DNA from: Neodiprion pinetum
Lineage: Eukaryota; Arthropoda; Insecta; Hymenoptera; Diprionidae
Direction of reading: 5' to 3'
DNA: 64,000 nucleotides
Assembly (NCBI RefSeq): GCF_021155775.2
Contig: NC_060232.1
Location: 39,908,089 to 39,972,088 of the forward strand
Positions 35,303 to 47,915 of the stretch are shown piece by piece. The notes under the pieces are model-generated. The model did not search any database. It was not told the origin of the DNA and saw nothing but the letters and a program-made list of their open reading frames with translations. The position numbers and the translations under genes were made by a program. Numbering within the stretch: position 1 is the stretch's first letter; each line of letters opens with the position of its first letter.

Positions 35303-37361
35303 AGAAATTAGGACCATACTGTGTACACAAAGTAGGACACAAAAATGGTGAGAAAAAATTATTGGAGGAAATAAATGCTTCGTATAACAAGAAATGCTCT
35401 GGATAAAGTAAGAATTATTATTCTGGGTGGTGTAGGAAATTAGTGAGTCGAAGATGGGTATATTCTACACCCCTACATCCGTCTAAATTCTGACGTGTAA
35501 TTCTGTTTTACTTGGCTCTGTCATTGTTAATTGGTAATAAAGAAAGTAGCCAAATCGAATGAGTTCTACTAAAGCATGACACAAATAGTAAATGTTACCT
35601 CGAGTAATTAATTTTTTTTCAACCAGATAGCTTTCAACTGGAAACGAGGAGAAAGGTGTTGCGTGCGGGTGAGCCCAAAACGCCATTATAAAATTATCAT
35701 AATATAAAAAAATTAAAACAGGAGAAAGATTATAAATTTAACCATTCAAGTTCTAAGGTTTGTAGCGTTTCTGTACATAGGGTTAATGCTTCATAAACTA
35801 ATGAATTATTATAACTCTTAATTATAAATTGCCTTATACATATTCTTTATACACGTAAAACTCAATCCATTACTAACAGCAAGTAATCTAACTAAGTTTA
35901 GGTAAGCTTAATTGGCACAATTCGTTGAGATATCGATTGTTCAAAATAATAAAAAAAATTTCTATGAATAAAGTAACAGGCAAATGGCTTCTGTCATTTT
36001 TCTCTTTACGGCTGACTCTTGATAATCACGGAACGTAAACGAACAACGTAAGACTTCACAAAAAACAAAAGGACAAGATGTATTGTGTGGTGAACAAACA
36101 GCTAACAATAAGAGACCAGGACTATCCGGCAAACTTTGTACAATATAAGCTTCTAATATTAAGTTCGAATATAAATAGCAGTTAACGGTACATTGACAAA
36201 GGAATGTATAGGGGGCATTCCATGTCAACTCGACCTATGATTTTCCCTCGCCATTTTTTATTTGCTGCAAGATTTTTTATACGATTCTAGAATGACAAAA
36301 AACCACTCCAGTATTTATACACATTTCGTCCTACAACCGGGAATTTTTAATGATTAAGCAAACCTGTCTAAAAATTGGCAGATTTTAAACATCTCAATGT
36401 TATTTTTGAAACTGGTTGAAATTAGGCAAAAAATTCGAAAAAATTCTGGAGAGCTTTTTTGAGATCGGAGAATTGTATAAAGAATCCAGAAGCAAGTAAA
36501 AAATGGTGAGGAAAAATTATTGGTCGAGTTGGCATGGAATAACCCATAGCTTTTTCGCTACTGTTCATATATAGACAGAGGATTACGCTACAAGATATGA
36601 ACGAAATTCAGGGAATTTTATTGAAGCGATGTTTTAATATGAATTCAGAATATCTGTGAAAAGAATATTTCCAGTGATGTTTGAAAAAATCAAGTTGTTC
36701 AGCTTTATGAAGTTTCCTCAAAATGATAAGTGTATAAGCTTATTGAGCTAAAACCTGACACTGCATAGATACGAAAATAAAGCTGCTATATATACGTGTC
36801 ATGTGATGTGAAAATGTTTATTAAATAAAATACATTGAGTATCATAATTAACATCGATTAAGCGAGCCAGTCGCTCTATCAGCTTACAACTTTTTATTGA
36901 CAGCTGGAGAAATAAATACTATTTACAAATGACATTTCATATAATTTAAACGCTGCCTTGTTCTTTTCATGTATGTTGAAAAAATATTCTCATCTACTGA
37001 TAATTTAACAAAGCTATGATTATCCAGCTTATTATTATCATTAGGGCCGAAACATTAATTCACATATTTTTCTTCTTTTTGACCGTTTTTCTTTTGACAC
37101 CAAGAAAACTTCCTGCATATATCTCACACGGTCGAGAAAAATCCCCTTCAAAATACTGAATTCAGACTTTAGCCTGGGATTTGCGTTACAACAGTTGCGT
37201 ATGCATTAATAACAATATATAATTTACACAGGTAAACTCACACGTAAATATTCTTTTCGGCTTATACGTACAAGCACGGGATTACCACCCATAACAAAAC
37301 GCACTCAATAGAAATTCTATCCTCCAAGAAATAGTTGCCAGACTTATTGTATACGTGGTCT
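35303..37361. other. Convergent spacer between CHMP4 and PDPR
   Basis: 3' UTRs and spacer; no coding exon seen. A MITE lies at 36211-36545. Confidence 0.6.
36211..36545. mobile_element. MITE with GGGNNATTCCATG ends
   Basis: 335-bp element. The left end GGGGGCATTCCATGTCAACT and the complement of the right end GGGTTATTCCATGCCAACTC are inverted repeats that continue imperfectly for about 55 bp (TCGACC, then CACCATTTTTTA-like). The flanks are short and TA-rich; the target duplication is unclear. Confidence 0.75.
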
Positions 37362-40300
37362 TTAAAGCAAAATGTCGCTTCCACATGTGAGAACTGGTGT
37401 GGGTGTGTACTTTTTGTTTACTTTGTTGAGAGCTGGCGCAGACAATGGATGCACATGTGGCTTAGCAGGGAATCTTCGTCCTGCGATATCGACTTCATAC
37501 CTAGCATTTGGATCCATTATGAACTCTGTTGTTATTGGACCTCGATCATCGCATTCGTGCCTGTGACCAGGTAACCCAATAAAACCCAGGCAAATAAGTT
37601 TATCGGTTGCAAATCCATACCTGTTTTAATTCAGATATTTTGTTAATCACTATTTGCAATGTTGAGACATTGTGGATTTCACTCTTATCCCTAGTAAACA
37701 CATTCCTGTATGCTATAACAATACGTGTATACATATTTCACTATATGAAGATGAAAATCATACCCTGCCGATGTGACTGTTCCTACGTATCTATCGTCAC
37801 GATATAGAGGTTCGCCACCCCATGGCCAAACATCTTTATTTGGATCAAGCTGACCACCCAAGACAAAAAGTACCAATCGTTTTCTCACTCCTTGTTCTTT
37901 TTGATGCTGAAGCGCATATTTGCCGATAAAGTATTCCTTCTGTTTTGAAAAAAAAATATAGATATCGATTCGCACTCGATAAAATTTTAAAGTTACAACA
38001 GTTCGAAAACAAACTCTGCGGTACAACTCACGTCTAATTTAACGCTGTATCCGTTTCCAGCTTCGTAAGGAGTTACATGCGGGCTCAGTTCTTCAGCCCA
38101 GAACGGAATAAATCTTTCTATTCGCATGAAACGTTGCGTTAGTACTCCCACATTGCGGACTCCGTAGTCTTTCCCAGTCGCCATCAATCTCGCATACACA
38201 TGCAAGGCATATTCGGACGGGATGTACAGGCAATAGCCAGGCTCTCCTGTATGCGTAAATGCCATCACCATCACATCAGACGCATACCCAACGTTTACCT
38301 TCTGCAAGAAGATTGGAAAATATCAGATCTTTATCACATGATTTGCGCAGCATTGATCTGTGGATCTGGAAAAAATGGTTGGCACGTTGACGTTACCTTG
38401 TGCGTAAATGGAGAGAGGTTGATGTCAGAATTGGATAACTCTGAGAGTAATTCAGTTGCTTTTGGACCGACAATATTGATTACGGTATATTTGGAAGTGA
38501 CGTCATTTAAACCCACAGAACGATCAGCAGGTAAATGTCTGTGGGCAATTGAAATAAATATTCTTATCATCAAAACGTTATATTTGTGAGGAATAGAAAA
38601 ACATAAGATCTAGAAAATTATAGGCGTTTGGATTAATAGTCAAATATTTTAGTCACCCTGATTGATAATCGGTGAAAGATAAATGTTTGGAAAAATCTTT
38701 GAAATATATTTATTCGTAGCATGACATCTACAGGTCTTACCTGGACATCCATTGATAGATGCGTGTTTGTTGCGATGTAGGGGAAACCATGAAAAAACTG
38801 TTATCCATCTGGCGTACTAGCATACAATCATTTTCGTAGCCGCCCCTCTCATTTTGCATTCCTGTATGAGCTATGGTGCCTACAGGTATGTTTGCATCAT
38901 TCGAGCATAACAGCTGCAGATAGTTGACAACTTCGGAGCGACTTGACTGTTACATTTCAAACTTACTATTAGAGCCAACGATCCAAGATACAGGTACCTT
39001 CCAACATTTATAGCCAAACTTTTAGTTAAAGGACATGTGCATAATACCCATATTTTTATTTTATTAGTCTATAGCTAGAGTAAGAATTTTTTAGTAACCA
39101 TTTTAATTGCATACAGCATAAACTGTGAATAACGTACACACAAACAGTATGTATAAATACTTTAAATCCGTTGAGAATACTTTATACAAAGGTAGTTGAA
39201 GCATATTATTCATGTGTTGCATGGCCAATTCTAGTCTTCAGAATTCTATCAAACAGGCATATATATTATCATCCAAAGCATGAGACCGATTGGCAGGTTT
39301 GTGGTCTAGATATAATTATGAATCATCAATATACAAGCATAGACGGTGATATTCTGAAACCCCAGAACCAACCACAGCGAACTATTTGCTCTCTCTATAG
39401 TTGTAGACCTACGGTAGGTTTGACGACACAACATTTTGCGTAGTATTTCAAAAATACATATGTGCAGGAGCCTGATCTTTTCACTAAAGCTACAATTTGT
39501 GTATTTACATCTATACAATGTTAATTGAAGTTACGAGTAAGCTGATATTAATGCCTTTATAAAAATTAAGTGCTAGATATATCATACCCCATCGTCAACA
39601 AATGAACCATAAGCCCTACGCCTTGTGTCGGCATGCGTTGACTAATAAAGAAAATGGTCGATGTTATTCATTGACTTTTACCTATTCAATCGCCTGCGTT
39701 ACTTTCAATAATCTCACCATTCAATCGTTTAAGATTTTACAGATGAAATATTACCCTATCGAACAGAATTTTCACAACTTGACTCTTACCTTAATTTCGA
39801 TTTTAGAAAACGAGCTCATGTCGATTATTCCGACACCTTCACGACAAGCGTGAAATTCTTCTTTCATGAAATCAAAGAATTTTGGTTTGTAGAAACTGCC
39901 CGGAGGCATTTCAGGTTTTTTATTACCTCCTGAAAACATAAATAAACATCAAATTGGCATTTAACCAATTTTACCATCCTTAAAAACAGTGTGATTCCAT
40001 ATCATTCAAGCATCATCTCGATGCATCTAAATGAAATTGAACGAAATCCTCCCGAATTAAAACAAGCAATACAATCTTAAGCATCCTGTCTTAAGATTAA
40101 AAGTTAACGGAATGTGGATGAAGAACCCTTTGAATGTCAACACTAAATTGGGGAAAAGCTGAAAATTAATTTGCCATCGTCCGTAAAGTGTTACAGCAAA
40201 AAAATTTTAACACAACAGAGAAACGCAGTGAATTGTGATGTGCGACTAGAGTACTAAGTCTCTTTGTAAAAGTTGGATGAAAATGAGCAACGCTTAGGTT

Positions 40301-42977
40301 TTGTGGTCGATCGAATTGCTTACTTCGATAAGTTGAATCAAAGTAAAGGGGTCTTTCATACGCCATCTTTATGCCAAATACTGCACCCTGTTCTTCTAAC
40401 ACTGAGTATAAAGGTGAGCAGCGTAACTTCCGAGCATACTTGTACTCGCACTGGTGCGGATATAATATGGCATAGTGGCGACCAACTACTTCTTTAATTC
40501 TTTGTTGCAGGTACTGCTTGTTGTTATGCAAATCCAAGAACCTTTGTACATTAAATGGAAGTAACTCTTGGGCAGGTTCGCCTTTCATCATCCATTCAGC
40601 AACCGCTTTTCCAATACCTCCAGCACCTTCAAGAAAAAAAAATGAATGTCTAATTGGTTTTCGCTCGATGTGCAAATTTTTTTATTGCTTTGTTAGAATT
40701 TTGGTTTTTTGCGTAAATTGCTTACCCTGCAATGGATTTCCACTCATACCAACAGCGACGAAATAATTTTTCACCTCTGGACTTTCTCCAAGAATCCAAC
40801 GGCCGTCTGGAGTAAAGTTGTCGGGAGAGTTGTAAATCGTAGGGTCTCCCATTTCTCTCAATATAGGCAAACGGTGCTTTGCTCTTTCCCAGAGTGGTCT
40901 CCAGTGTTGCGGGTCATCCTTTAAATGGCGATGCCAGTCCTTAACAGGAACCTTTCCTTCCTTGCCAAAGGCTGGTTTTGCTTCTCGTTCAAACCAGCCA
41001 ACCATTAGACCACCTACTTACAAAATAACACGATGATCGTTGGCTAAGAAGCATAAATCCGGCCTATGATGACCTCAAGCAGTTGAATATTAGTAATGAA
41101 TTCATTGGATCTTGCAAAAAGTAGTTTAAAAAAAATATTGAAAAGGTATTAAAAAAAAGTGATTGCTGTTGACCGTTATATTATAAATGAAAATCGAAGC
41201 TTGAAAAATAAATAAACTGCACGCAAACATAACGTACTTGATCAGAACTACGGGTTTTGAAAACCATAGAAAGTATAATATCTGCAGCTCTGTATGAATT
41301 AATAGACTGATGGAAATAATTAGACATTTCTTTTTCTAAATTCGATTTATCTAGCTTTTACACGTATTCTCCACAAATAGTTGGTATAATTTGTACGATT
41401 TTCATTACCTTGCCATTGACGAGCATACGAATGTGAGTCAAAGTCTCGTACGCATGGCAGATGGGAACTTAATTCTGGCACCAAAGATGGGGTGACTGCG
41501 TAAAAATGTTCTGCTGGATACGCAGGAATTCTCACAGGAGGATTACACCGCAAGCCCAACTCTCTCGCCCACTGACAATGAGACATATTATTTGATTACT
41601 AGATTTTAACAGGCAAGTATTGATTAATTTCTCTGCATACCAAGCTGCAGCACAAAAGCATTGCCAATTTCCTTGCTGCCACAAAATTTAGGTACAGGAA
41701 CGATAACGAAATTAAATAAAACAAAAAAAAATAAATAAAATACTTCTGTTCTAAAAGGTGCATCATTGTGTTCCGTTAAAATTCTTACCATTCCTGCACA
41801 GTTTATGAAATATTCGCAAACAATATTGCCTTGTGCTGTTGTGAGACTTTTGACAGCCCCATTTTCAGTGAAGACTTCCTCAATACGACAATCCTCTTTG
41901 TAGCGAACTCCACCCTGTTTTGCAAGCTTTGCCAAGGCATGGCATATGGCACTGGAATCTGCAACAGCGTCCTCAGGCACCCAGACGGCTCCTTCCAAAT
42001 CATCAACGTGTAAATAAGGATGTAGCTTCTTTAGCTCTTCCTTGCCAAGAAGCTAAGCATACAGATTTGTTAATCGATAGCTCAGCAACAGTGAAGTGTA
42101 ACGCAGAAACTCACCTCGCAGTGCAAGCCTGTTGGAACATTATAAGCTATTCTTCTCTTCAGTGCAATCATTCTATCCTTAGTTTGAGCAAGATTAACAC
42201 TCCCACACTCTTTCATGCCGATGTCAAATCCCATTTCGTGCAATTGTCGGTATAATTTTAAGCTGTACATTATTATATTGCGATGAGCTATCGGCTTGAA
42301 CAAGCCAAGCGTTCCAGAGCCAAAGTGAGAAGTTCCACCGCCGACCCTGATAAATTTAGTATTTGAATGTACTTGTTTGATCTTTGTTTTTTTTATCAAT
42401 AAACAAGAAATAGACGACAAGCTTAGCATATCAACAAATTGAAAGAGTGTCCGTTGTGGTGTCAAATGAACGTGTACAAGACACAGTCGGAGAGAAATTA
42501 AGGGAGGGCATGCTGGAAACGGGGAATGGATAATTTTTCCTTCTTTCATGCTAAAAAAGAAACAGCCGAACAACGGCTAGTTGATGCGTTCTTTAGGACT
42601 TAAGGGACTGGAGTAGTGCCTCCATTTATTTTGCATTCCCCTCCTAATCGCCTCGAAACCCAAAAGTCTGATCGAACGCACCGGCCTTGTTCCAGGACGA
42701 GCACATCGTTCCATCCATTCTGTACAAGATGGTACGCTACGGAGTTTGCAACTGTCCCTGCGCCTGCTATCACGACCTGAACCTGTGACGGGAGTACGGA
42801 ATCGCTGTCGGGGATAGACGAGTCCGTTCTAAATTCCCGACTGGTATCCACCAACCCAGCTGCAATACCATATTTGCAGGTTATGCCCTGTAACAGTCGT
42901 CCGTGAAGTTTGTGGCTCGGTTCGCCTGAATGTCGCAAGCGCAAGCACCTCGCACAACCTCGGTTTAACATTAACAT
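37362..42977 (-). CDS. PDPR: PDPR: pyruvate dehydrogenase phosphatase regulatory subunit
   Basis: Predicted 912-aa mitochondrial flavoprotein-like regulator of PDH phosphatase. Twelve exons on the minus strand: 42682-42977, 42115-42346, 41789-42052, 41409-41571, 40726-41013, 40324-40626, 39790-39929, 38741-38946, 38397-38538, 38032-38301, 37764-37939 and 37362-37620. All phases agree. The first about 45 residues are basic and hydrophobic, as in a mitochondrial presequence. The FAD-binding (DAO) domain starts VQVVIAGAGTVANSVAYHL and ends with VLEQGR; VPEDAVADS and FINCAG are further DAO blocks. The second half is a GcvT-like fold: FDFMKEEFHACREGVGIIDM, IPVGTIAHTGMQNERGGYEN, FTHTGEPGYCLYIPSEYALH, and WPWGGEPLYRDDRYVGTVTS. 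It ends with YEVDIAGRRFPAKPHVHPLS. The order and spacing match PDPR better than sarcosine or dimethylglycine dehydrogenase. The third Gly of the usual GxGxxG is Ala (GAGTVA). Confidence 0.92.
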
Positions 42978-44232
42978 TCACGCGATAAGGCTGTAGCAAC
43001 GATTCTGCTTTTTCCACCGAACTCTTCTCGGATAATGTTAATGGGAGATGCGGACGTCACGGCCAGTACGTTGCTCCAAATTCGAACTCACTCGAGCCTC
43101 GACCTTCTTTGAATAACCTGGTCTGTAATTCTGAGCATGCGACCCCTTACCCATCATATGGTCACAACTAAAGACCTACATGAAAAAGGTAAGGTTCGCA
43201 GCTTGAGAATTTTATAATCGACCAGTGAGTATGATCGTGAACACGTATCTACCCAACGAGGTTGAAGTTAGTAACGTTATCGTAACGAAACATTGGGGAA
43301 GAAATGACTATTTCCTTAATTTTAGAATGATTTTTAAGGAACAAAGTTTTCGAAATATTAGTGTAGTGTATTTCGTTTTATTAAGATTTACTGAATTTCA
43401 GACAATTCCAAAATCGCGAAATAACGGTTTTTTTTTCAGCATGAATCGTTACAATAACGTTACTAACTTCAATATGACATTCTACCTGATGCCCAGGACT
43501 CAGGGGTACACTGCATCGAAAAAAGCAACCCATTTTCAATTTTCATAATTTTTTTTATTCATTGCTTTTTGAAACGGATTTTATAATCATAGTTTGGCCG
43601 CAAGATTTTGAATCAAGCATTAATAATAATTTCGGCGATTTAATTGGAAAAAAAAAAATAAAACCATTAATTTTGATGTAAATGATTCTCAGGTTCCTGG
43701 AAAAAATATCTTTGAACGCAACTGGAAATTTTGTTGCAATTACATAGATACCACGAAGATAGCGTATGCAGTACTACTACGTTAAGATTAATCTTAAGAT
43801 TAAATATGTATGTATGTCAGTTTATTTGCCACAAAGATAAAACTGGAAAAATACATTCAGTTGTACATGCACGAAGGTGTACTTTTACCAAAGATGAGTA
43901 GGCTTTTACTGTAGTACGCAACAAGATTTAGAAGCTTCATCTTTCGAGCTTTCACGTATATCTATAAAGTCTCCAATACGTATAGCTATCCTTATGGTTT
44001 GATCCCTTGTTGAGGACTCTGCTTGTCACCACTTGTCACCCCAGTTGAAAGGACCGCGGATACGTAGTCTAACCTGAATAAGTTGAGCAAAGTTGAGTTC
44101 CTGTCGAGTTATCCGACAGCTGTCAGAAGTACATTGTGCAAAAAAAAGAAAAAAAGAATAGAGTGCAGGTGTATGTCAAGTTCGTGATCGTCATCCCGAC
44201 ATTCGAGGTAACAAGAAGAGCTTATTTTAACG
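42978..44232. other. Divergent promoter region of PDPR and the DUSP3-like gene
   Basis: No coding exon recognised. Contains a MITE at 43255-43475. The open stretch at 43225-43548 is MITE sequence rather than a gene. Confidence 0.6.
43255..43475. mobile_element. MITE with GAAGTTAGTAACGTTA ends
   Basis: About 220-bp element. The left end TTGAAGTTAGTAACGTTATC and the complement of the right end ATTGAAGTTAGTAACGTTAT are almost identical inverted repeats. A related copy lies at 27521-27741. Confidence 0.75.
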
Positions 44233-45779
44233 ATGGCGCAGGGTGGAGATTCCCCGAAGGGCGACGTAAGTTTCAAATTGTGTTCTAAACGTATAAGTCT
44301 GATTACAATTAGCGAATAGGAATTTATGACAGGGGGGGTAAGTCGAGGCTGTAGACGGTACGTGCTCAACACATCTTCATTAACTCGTGAGGTGTAAAAT
44401 GACGCGAATTGCGTCGGGTCGAATCGTTATTGTTGTGCGGATGCGTAATCCGACCGAGGTTTTGGCGCTTAGAAATTTTGCAAGGCGAATTTAAAAATAA
44501 ACATTTGATTCATCATGCAACGGCGACGGTAAGGATTGAGGTCGCGCGTACTTTTTATTAGCATTCGAGAATCAATTACGAGATGAAGAGCACGTGGCGG
44601 GACAGAGATCGGGTGAGCAAACTTTCAGTAATCACTGTTTACGGTTGTTACGATTTAATGTCACGTCGACAACGTGTCCTCGCGATTTTTTGAAAAATCA
44701 CGGTAATTGCCTGCCTTTACCTTCAAGATTAACAAATAATAGGATAAGATTTTAGGGGGTGGGTGACTGTAGTCGAAACTCTGAAGTTTATCGTTGGTCA
44801 GCAGTTATACTTATATGAAATTAAATTAAAGAGAGAATTTTTGTTTTAATGAGAAAATTTAACTAACGAGTATGAGTGTGATGTATATAAAGAAAATCAT
44901 GTATACTAAGTTATACCTATATCATGTATTTTTGTTTTACGCCATAAACGCAGGACTTTCAGAAACACTTGGTCGACGGTGAAACAACTGGCCAATACTT
45001 GGCCGAGGTTATTCACAAGACTAGGACCAATTTTAGGCCGCTGCCTGGAATTACAGACCAAGATAACTACCACAGTTCCTATCGTATTCAAGCAAACGTC
45101 GACTGCGACGAAGTCTATCCCAATATTTATATCGGAGATGCGTAAGTGTTTTTAAAACTAACAGTTCTTGTCTCAAGTTACTTTTGTCACTGATTCTTCA
45201 AATAAAATTACTCTCAAATATTTGTTTAATGATTGCTGATATACACGGCATTAAGAAAAAATGAATGTACCGATTTGCAGACCAACCGCGAAGAATAAAA
45301 AGTACCTGAAAATTCTGGACATAACGCATGTTTTGAATACCGCTGAAGGCAAACGTTTTGGATTTGTCGATACTGATGCAAACTACTACAAGGACACTAA
45401 CATAAAGTACATGGGCCTTCCTCTGGCCGATTTATCCTCGACCTGCATCAATGAATATTTTCATACAGCAGCAACATTTATCGAAGAAGCTGTGTCTACA
45501 GGAGGTACTGCAATCTATTGTTTATTAATGACTGGTCATCAATTTTAATCCATGTACATCCATGTAATCGATCTGGTTTCAGGGAAGGCATTTGTTCACT
45601 GCATGATGGGTATATCACGCAGTGCGACGTGCGTTGTTGCATACCTCATGATTAAAAAACAAATGCTTGCTTCGGAAGCAATCCGAACAGTTCGTAAAAA
45701 TCGAGACATACATCCAAATAACGGCTTCCTTCATCAGTTGGCCGAATTGGATAACCAGCTACGCAGGCAACGTTTATAA
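44233..45779 (+). CDS. DUSP3/VHR-like dual-specificity protein phosphatase
   Basis: Predicted 213-aa atypical dual-specificity phosphatase that would dephosphorylate phospho-Tyr/Thr, classically in MAP kinases. Exons: 44233-44265, 44954-45141, 45281-45504 and 45583-45779, all in phase. The fold signature is clear: CDEVYPNIYIGDA, ITHVLNTAEGKRFGFVDTDA, NYYKDTNIKYMGLPLADLSS and the P-loop HCMMGISRSATCVVAYLM. Catalytic Cys is residue 155 and Arg is 161; the general acid is Asp124, in LADLSS, 31 residues before the Cys as in human DUSP3. The C-terminal helix NNGFLHQLAELDNQLRRQRL is typical. No KIM docking domain is present, so it is not a classical MKP. It may equally be called DUSP29/13-like; the closest human sequence by eye is DUSP3. 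Confidence 0.9.
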
Positions 45780-47271
45780 TAAGCAATTATTAAGTACCTT
45801 TAGTTAAATGTCTTGATATACTCCTCAACTTCTCCAAACCTCAAGCATTGAGAAGAGTGAACCAATATACCAATATACTAATCTTAAGGTGTCAAAATAA
45901 CTATTGCAATATTTTTTATCAAACAGCCATTAATGCCAAATATTTGCCTTTTATCAATGTTTGATGTGCATGTATGTCGCGAATGCGTCGATACCAGATT
46001 CAACAGTTTGTATATATATCTCAGGAATATTCGATGAAGCGGACACCTTCATGTAATTTAAGGCAACTGCCTTATACTGTGCCTTGCACTGTGGATACAG
46101 GGGCCTCACTTCACTGAACATTCCAGGAATGTACAAGCGTTTACAAAGCACGCAATCATTGCTCACTTGGAAGACTGTTTTGAAACGTAGATTTGCTATT
46201 GTAACAAATTTGGGAGCAAACCTAAATCTTTATATAAGAATGTGGACGTATAGTGCAGGGCAATTCAGTAACTCCACAAAATTAAAACTGTATTACATAT
46301 TCAAACAACAAGCCACTATACCAACAGCATCAAATGTAACCCAAATGATTACGACCAAAGTTTTCAACAAGAATTCTCTTTTTTGCAACAACGCAATTTG
46401 CAAAATTATGTCTTGTGTTTCTATCTAGAACTTGACGCCTGTAATAGTCATCTGCCATATTTTGTAAATAATTCACCAACAAATATTCGATACCTTGCAT
46501 TGTGTAACGACTCTGTGAATATATACAGACCTCTCTCAATGTACCTGCATTTCTTGGACATAAAGTATCATATTGTTTCAAAAGTAATAATATGTCGAGA
46601 TCTGATTACAGGACTCTAGTTTTTGGAATTGTTTCTGAAATATAAGTACATGTATGGGTAATCGCCACCTGTAAGTATGGCAATAGTCTTTCGAATTATA
46701 CCCAGCACCAAAAACCTCGGCATACGTATATTTGAAACAATATGCTGAATATACATATATGTGTAAGATACTAATGCACACCAACAACGAAGTACTTATT
46801 AGTTACATAGCGTTTTACAGAACTAGCGTGAATGTGAGTACAAATCGCGTAATATTTACCAAAACATTCAGAATCATTCCTCTGAATTCGACGTTCAGAA
46901 CTCATGTCTGTTGTGTTGAATCAAATAAAGCGGAGTTTCAGCAGTATTGTAATACGAAGCAATGATTATTAAATAAGCGGCATACAAATTGCTTATACAT
47001 TGTACAAATAATATTCATATCAGTGAAACGCATTAAATAAAAATTCATATCTTGTGTATGCAATTACCATAAGATTGGTAATTCAGGATATTGAATGAAA
47101 ATGTATGATCCAAATTGTCTCGTTATATTAAAGAAACCCCGCTCTTATACGTCAATTTGCCTTGGATTCACTTTTTCCCAAATTTAGGGTCTCGGTGGGC
47201 TTGTACCAGTTAGAAGCAATGGAATTCTTGCTGCGACAAGTTAGTGAAGTTTGTTGACAACATTGAAATTC
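45780..47271. other. 3' flank of the DUSP3-like gene
   Basis: About 1.5 kb of AT-rich DNA without recognised exons; short ORFs on both strands lack domains. Confidence 0.5.
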
Positions 47272-47316
47272 TGTTGAAGATATAAATTTGAAAAACTGGT
47301 AAATTCGAAAAATTAA

Positions 47317-47393
47317 CGACGGAGCCAGGAATCGAACCTGGTATCTAGCGATGCTTTACCGGAGCCTTACTCCACTAGACCACCTAGCCGCCC
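47317..47393 (-). ncRNA. tRNA-like sequence (tRNA relic or SINE head), copy 1
   Basis: Has an A-box-like TGGTCTAGTGG and a canonical B box GGTTCGATTCC inside a good T arm (CCAGG..CCTGG). The D-arm resembles tRNA-Glu. I could not form a proper acceptor or anticodon stem, so it is not called as a functional tRNA. It could still act as a Pol III promoter. Confidence 0.6.
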
Positions 47394-47465
47394 TGACTCT
47401 GATGTCGTTAATTCCTCTCATCACCAGTAAGTTCAAATTTGTTTTCTTATGCTGTAGTATGTGTG

Positions 47466-47548
47466 AATTATTAGACGGTCATTGACTGTCTTACGGGCTT
47501 CGCATCAGAAGCGTAAGTTTCCAAAATGTAAACACACTTACAGACATT
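47466..47548 (+). repeat. 83-nt direct repeat, copy 1 (palindrome loop)
   Basis: Begins AATTATTAGACGGTCATTGA and ends CACACTTACAGACATT. The second copy at 47833-47915 differs by one base that I can see (cttacggg against cttatggg). Confidence 0.85.
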
Positions 47549-47658
47549 CTTACAGTTGTGCTCGAAGAGGAAGAACACTTTATATTCACACATACTACAG
47601 CACAAGAAAACAAATTTGAACTTACTGGTGATGAGAGGAATTAACGACATCAGAGTCA

Positions 47659-47735
47659 GGGCGGCTAGGTGGTCTAGTGGAGTAAGGCTCCGGTAAAGCA
47701 TCGCTAGATACCAGGTTCGATTCCTGGCTCCGTCG
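47659..47735 (+). ncRNA. tRNA-like sequence (tRNA relic or SINE head), copy 2
   Basis: Identical, inverted copy of the unit at 47317-47393: same A box, B box and T arm, same lack of acceptor and anticodon pairing. Confidence 0.6.
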
Positions 47736-47832
47736 TTAATTTTTCGAATTTACCAGTTTTTCAAATTTATATCTTCAACAATGAAAAGGCCTCGTGATTA
47801 ATATTAATATTGATAATGCATATCCGCATTTC

Positions 47833-47915
47833 AATTATTAGACGGTCATTGACTGTCTTATGGGCTTCGCATCAGAAGCGTAAGTTTCCAAAATGTAAAC
47901 ACACTTACAGACATT
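47833..47915 (+). repeat. 83-nt direct repeat, copy 2
   Basis: Near-identical copy of 47466-47548. It is followed by GAAATTCTGT; the string ACATTGAAATTCTGT at 47911-47925 also occurs at the left edge of the palindrome (47260-47274). Confidence 0.85.

Larger units (their letters stand above)
47272..47780. repeat. Long palindrome: two 197-bp arms, each with a tRNA-like sequence
   Basis: Arms 47272-47468 and 47584-47780 appear to be perfect inverted repeats, separated by a 115-nt loop. Each arm has a tRNA-like unit: minus strand at 47317-47393, plus strand at 47659-47735. Confidence 0.9.

Noticed and set aside
43225..43548. 107-codon plus-strand ORF upstream of the DUSP3-like gene
   Set aside because: It runs across an inverted-repeat MITE (43255-43475) and has no domain.
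47317..47735. Two functional tRNA genes
   Set aside because: A and B boxes and T arm are good, but I could not pair an acceptor stem or an anticodon stem in a standard cloverleaf.
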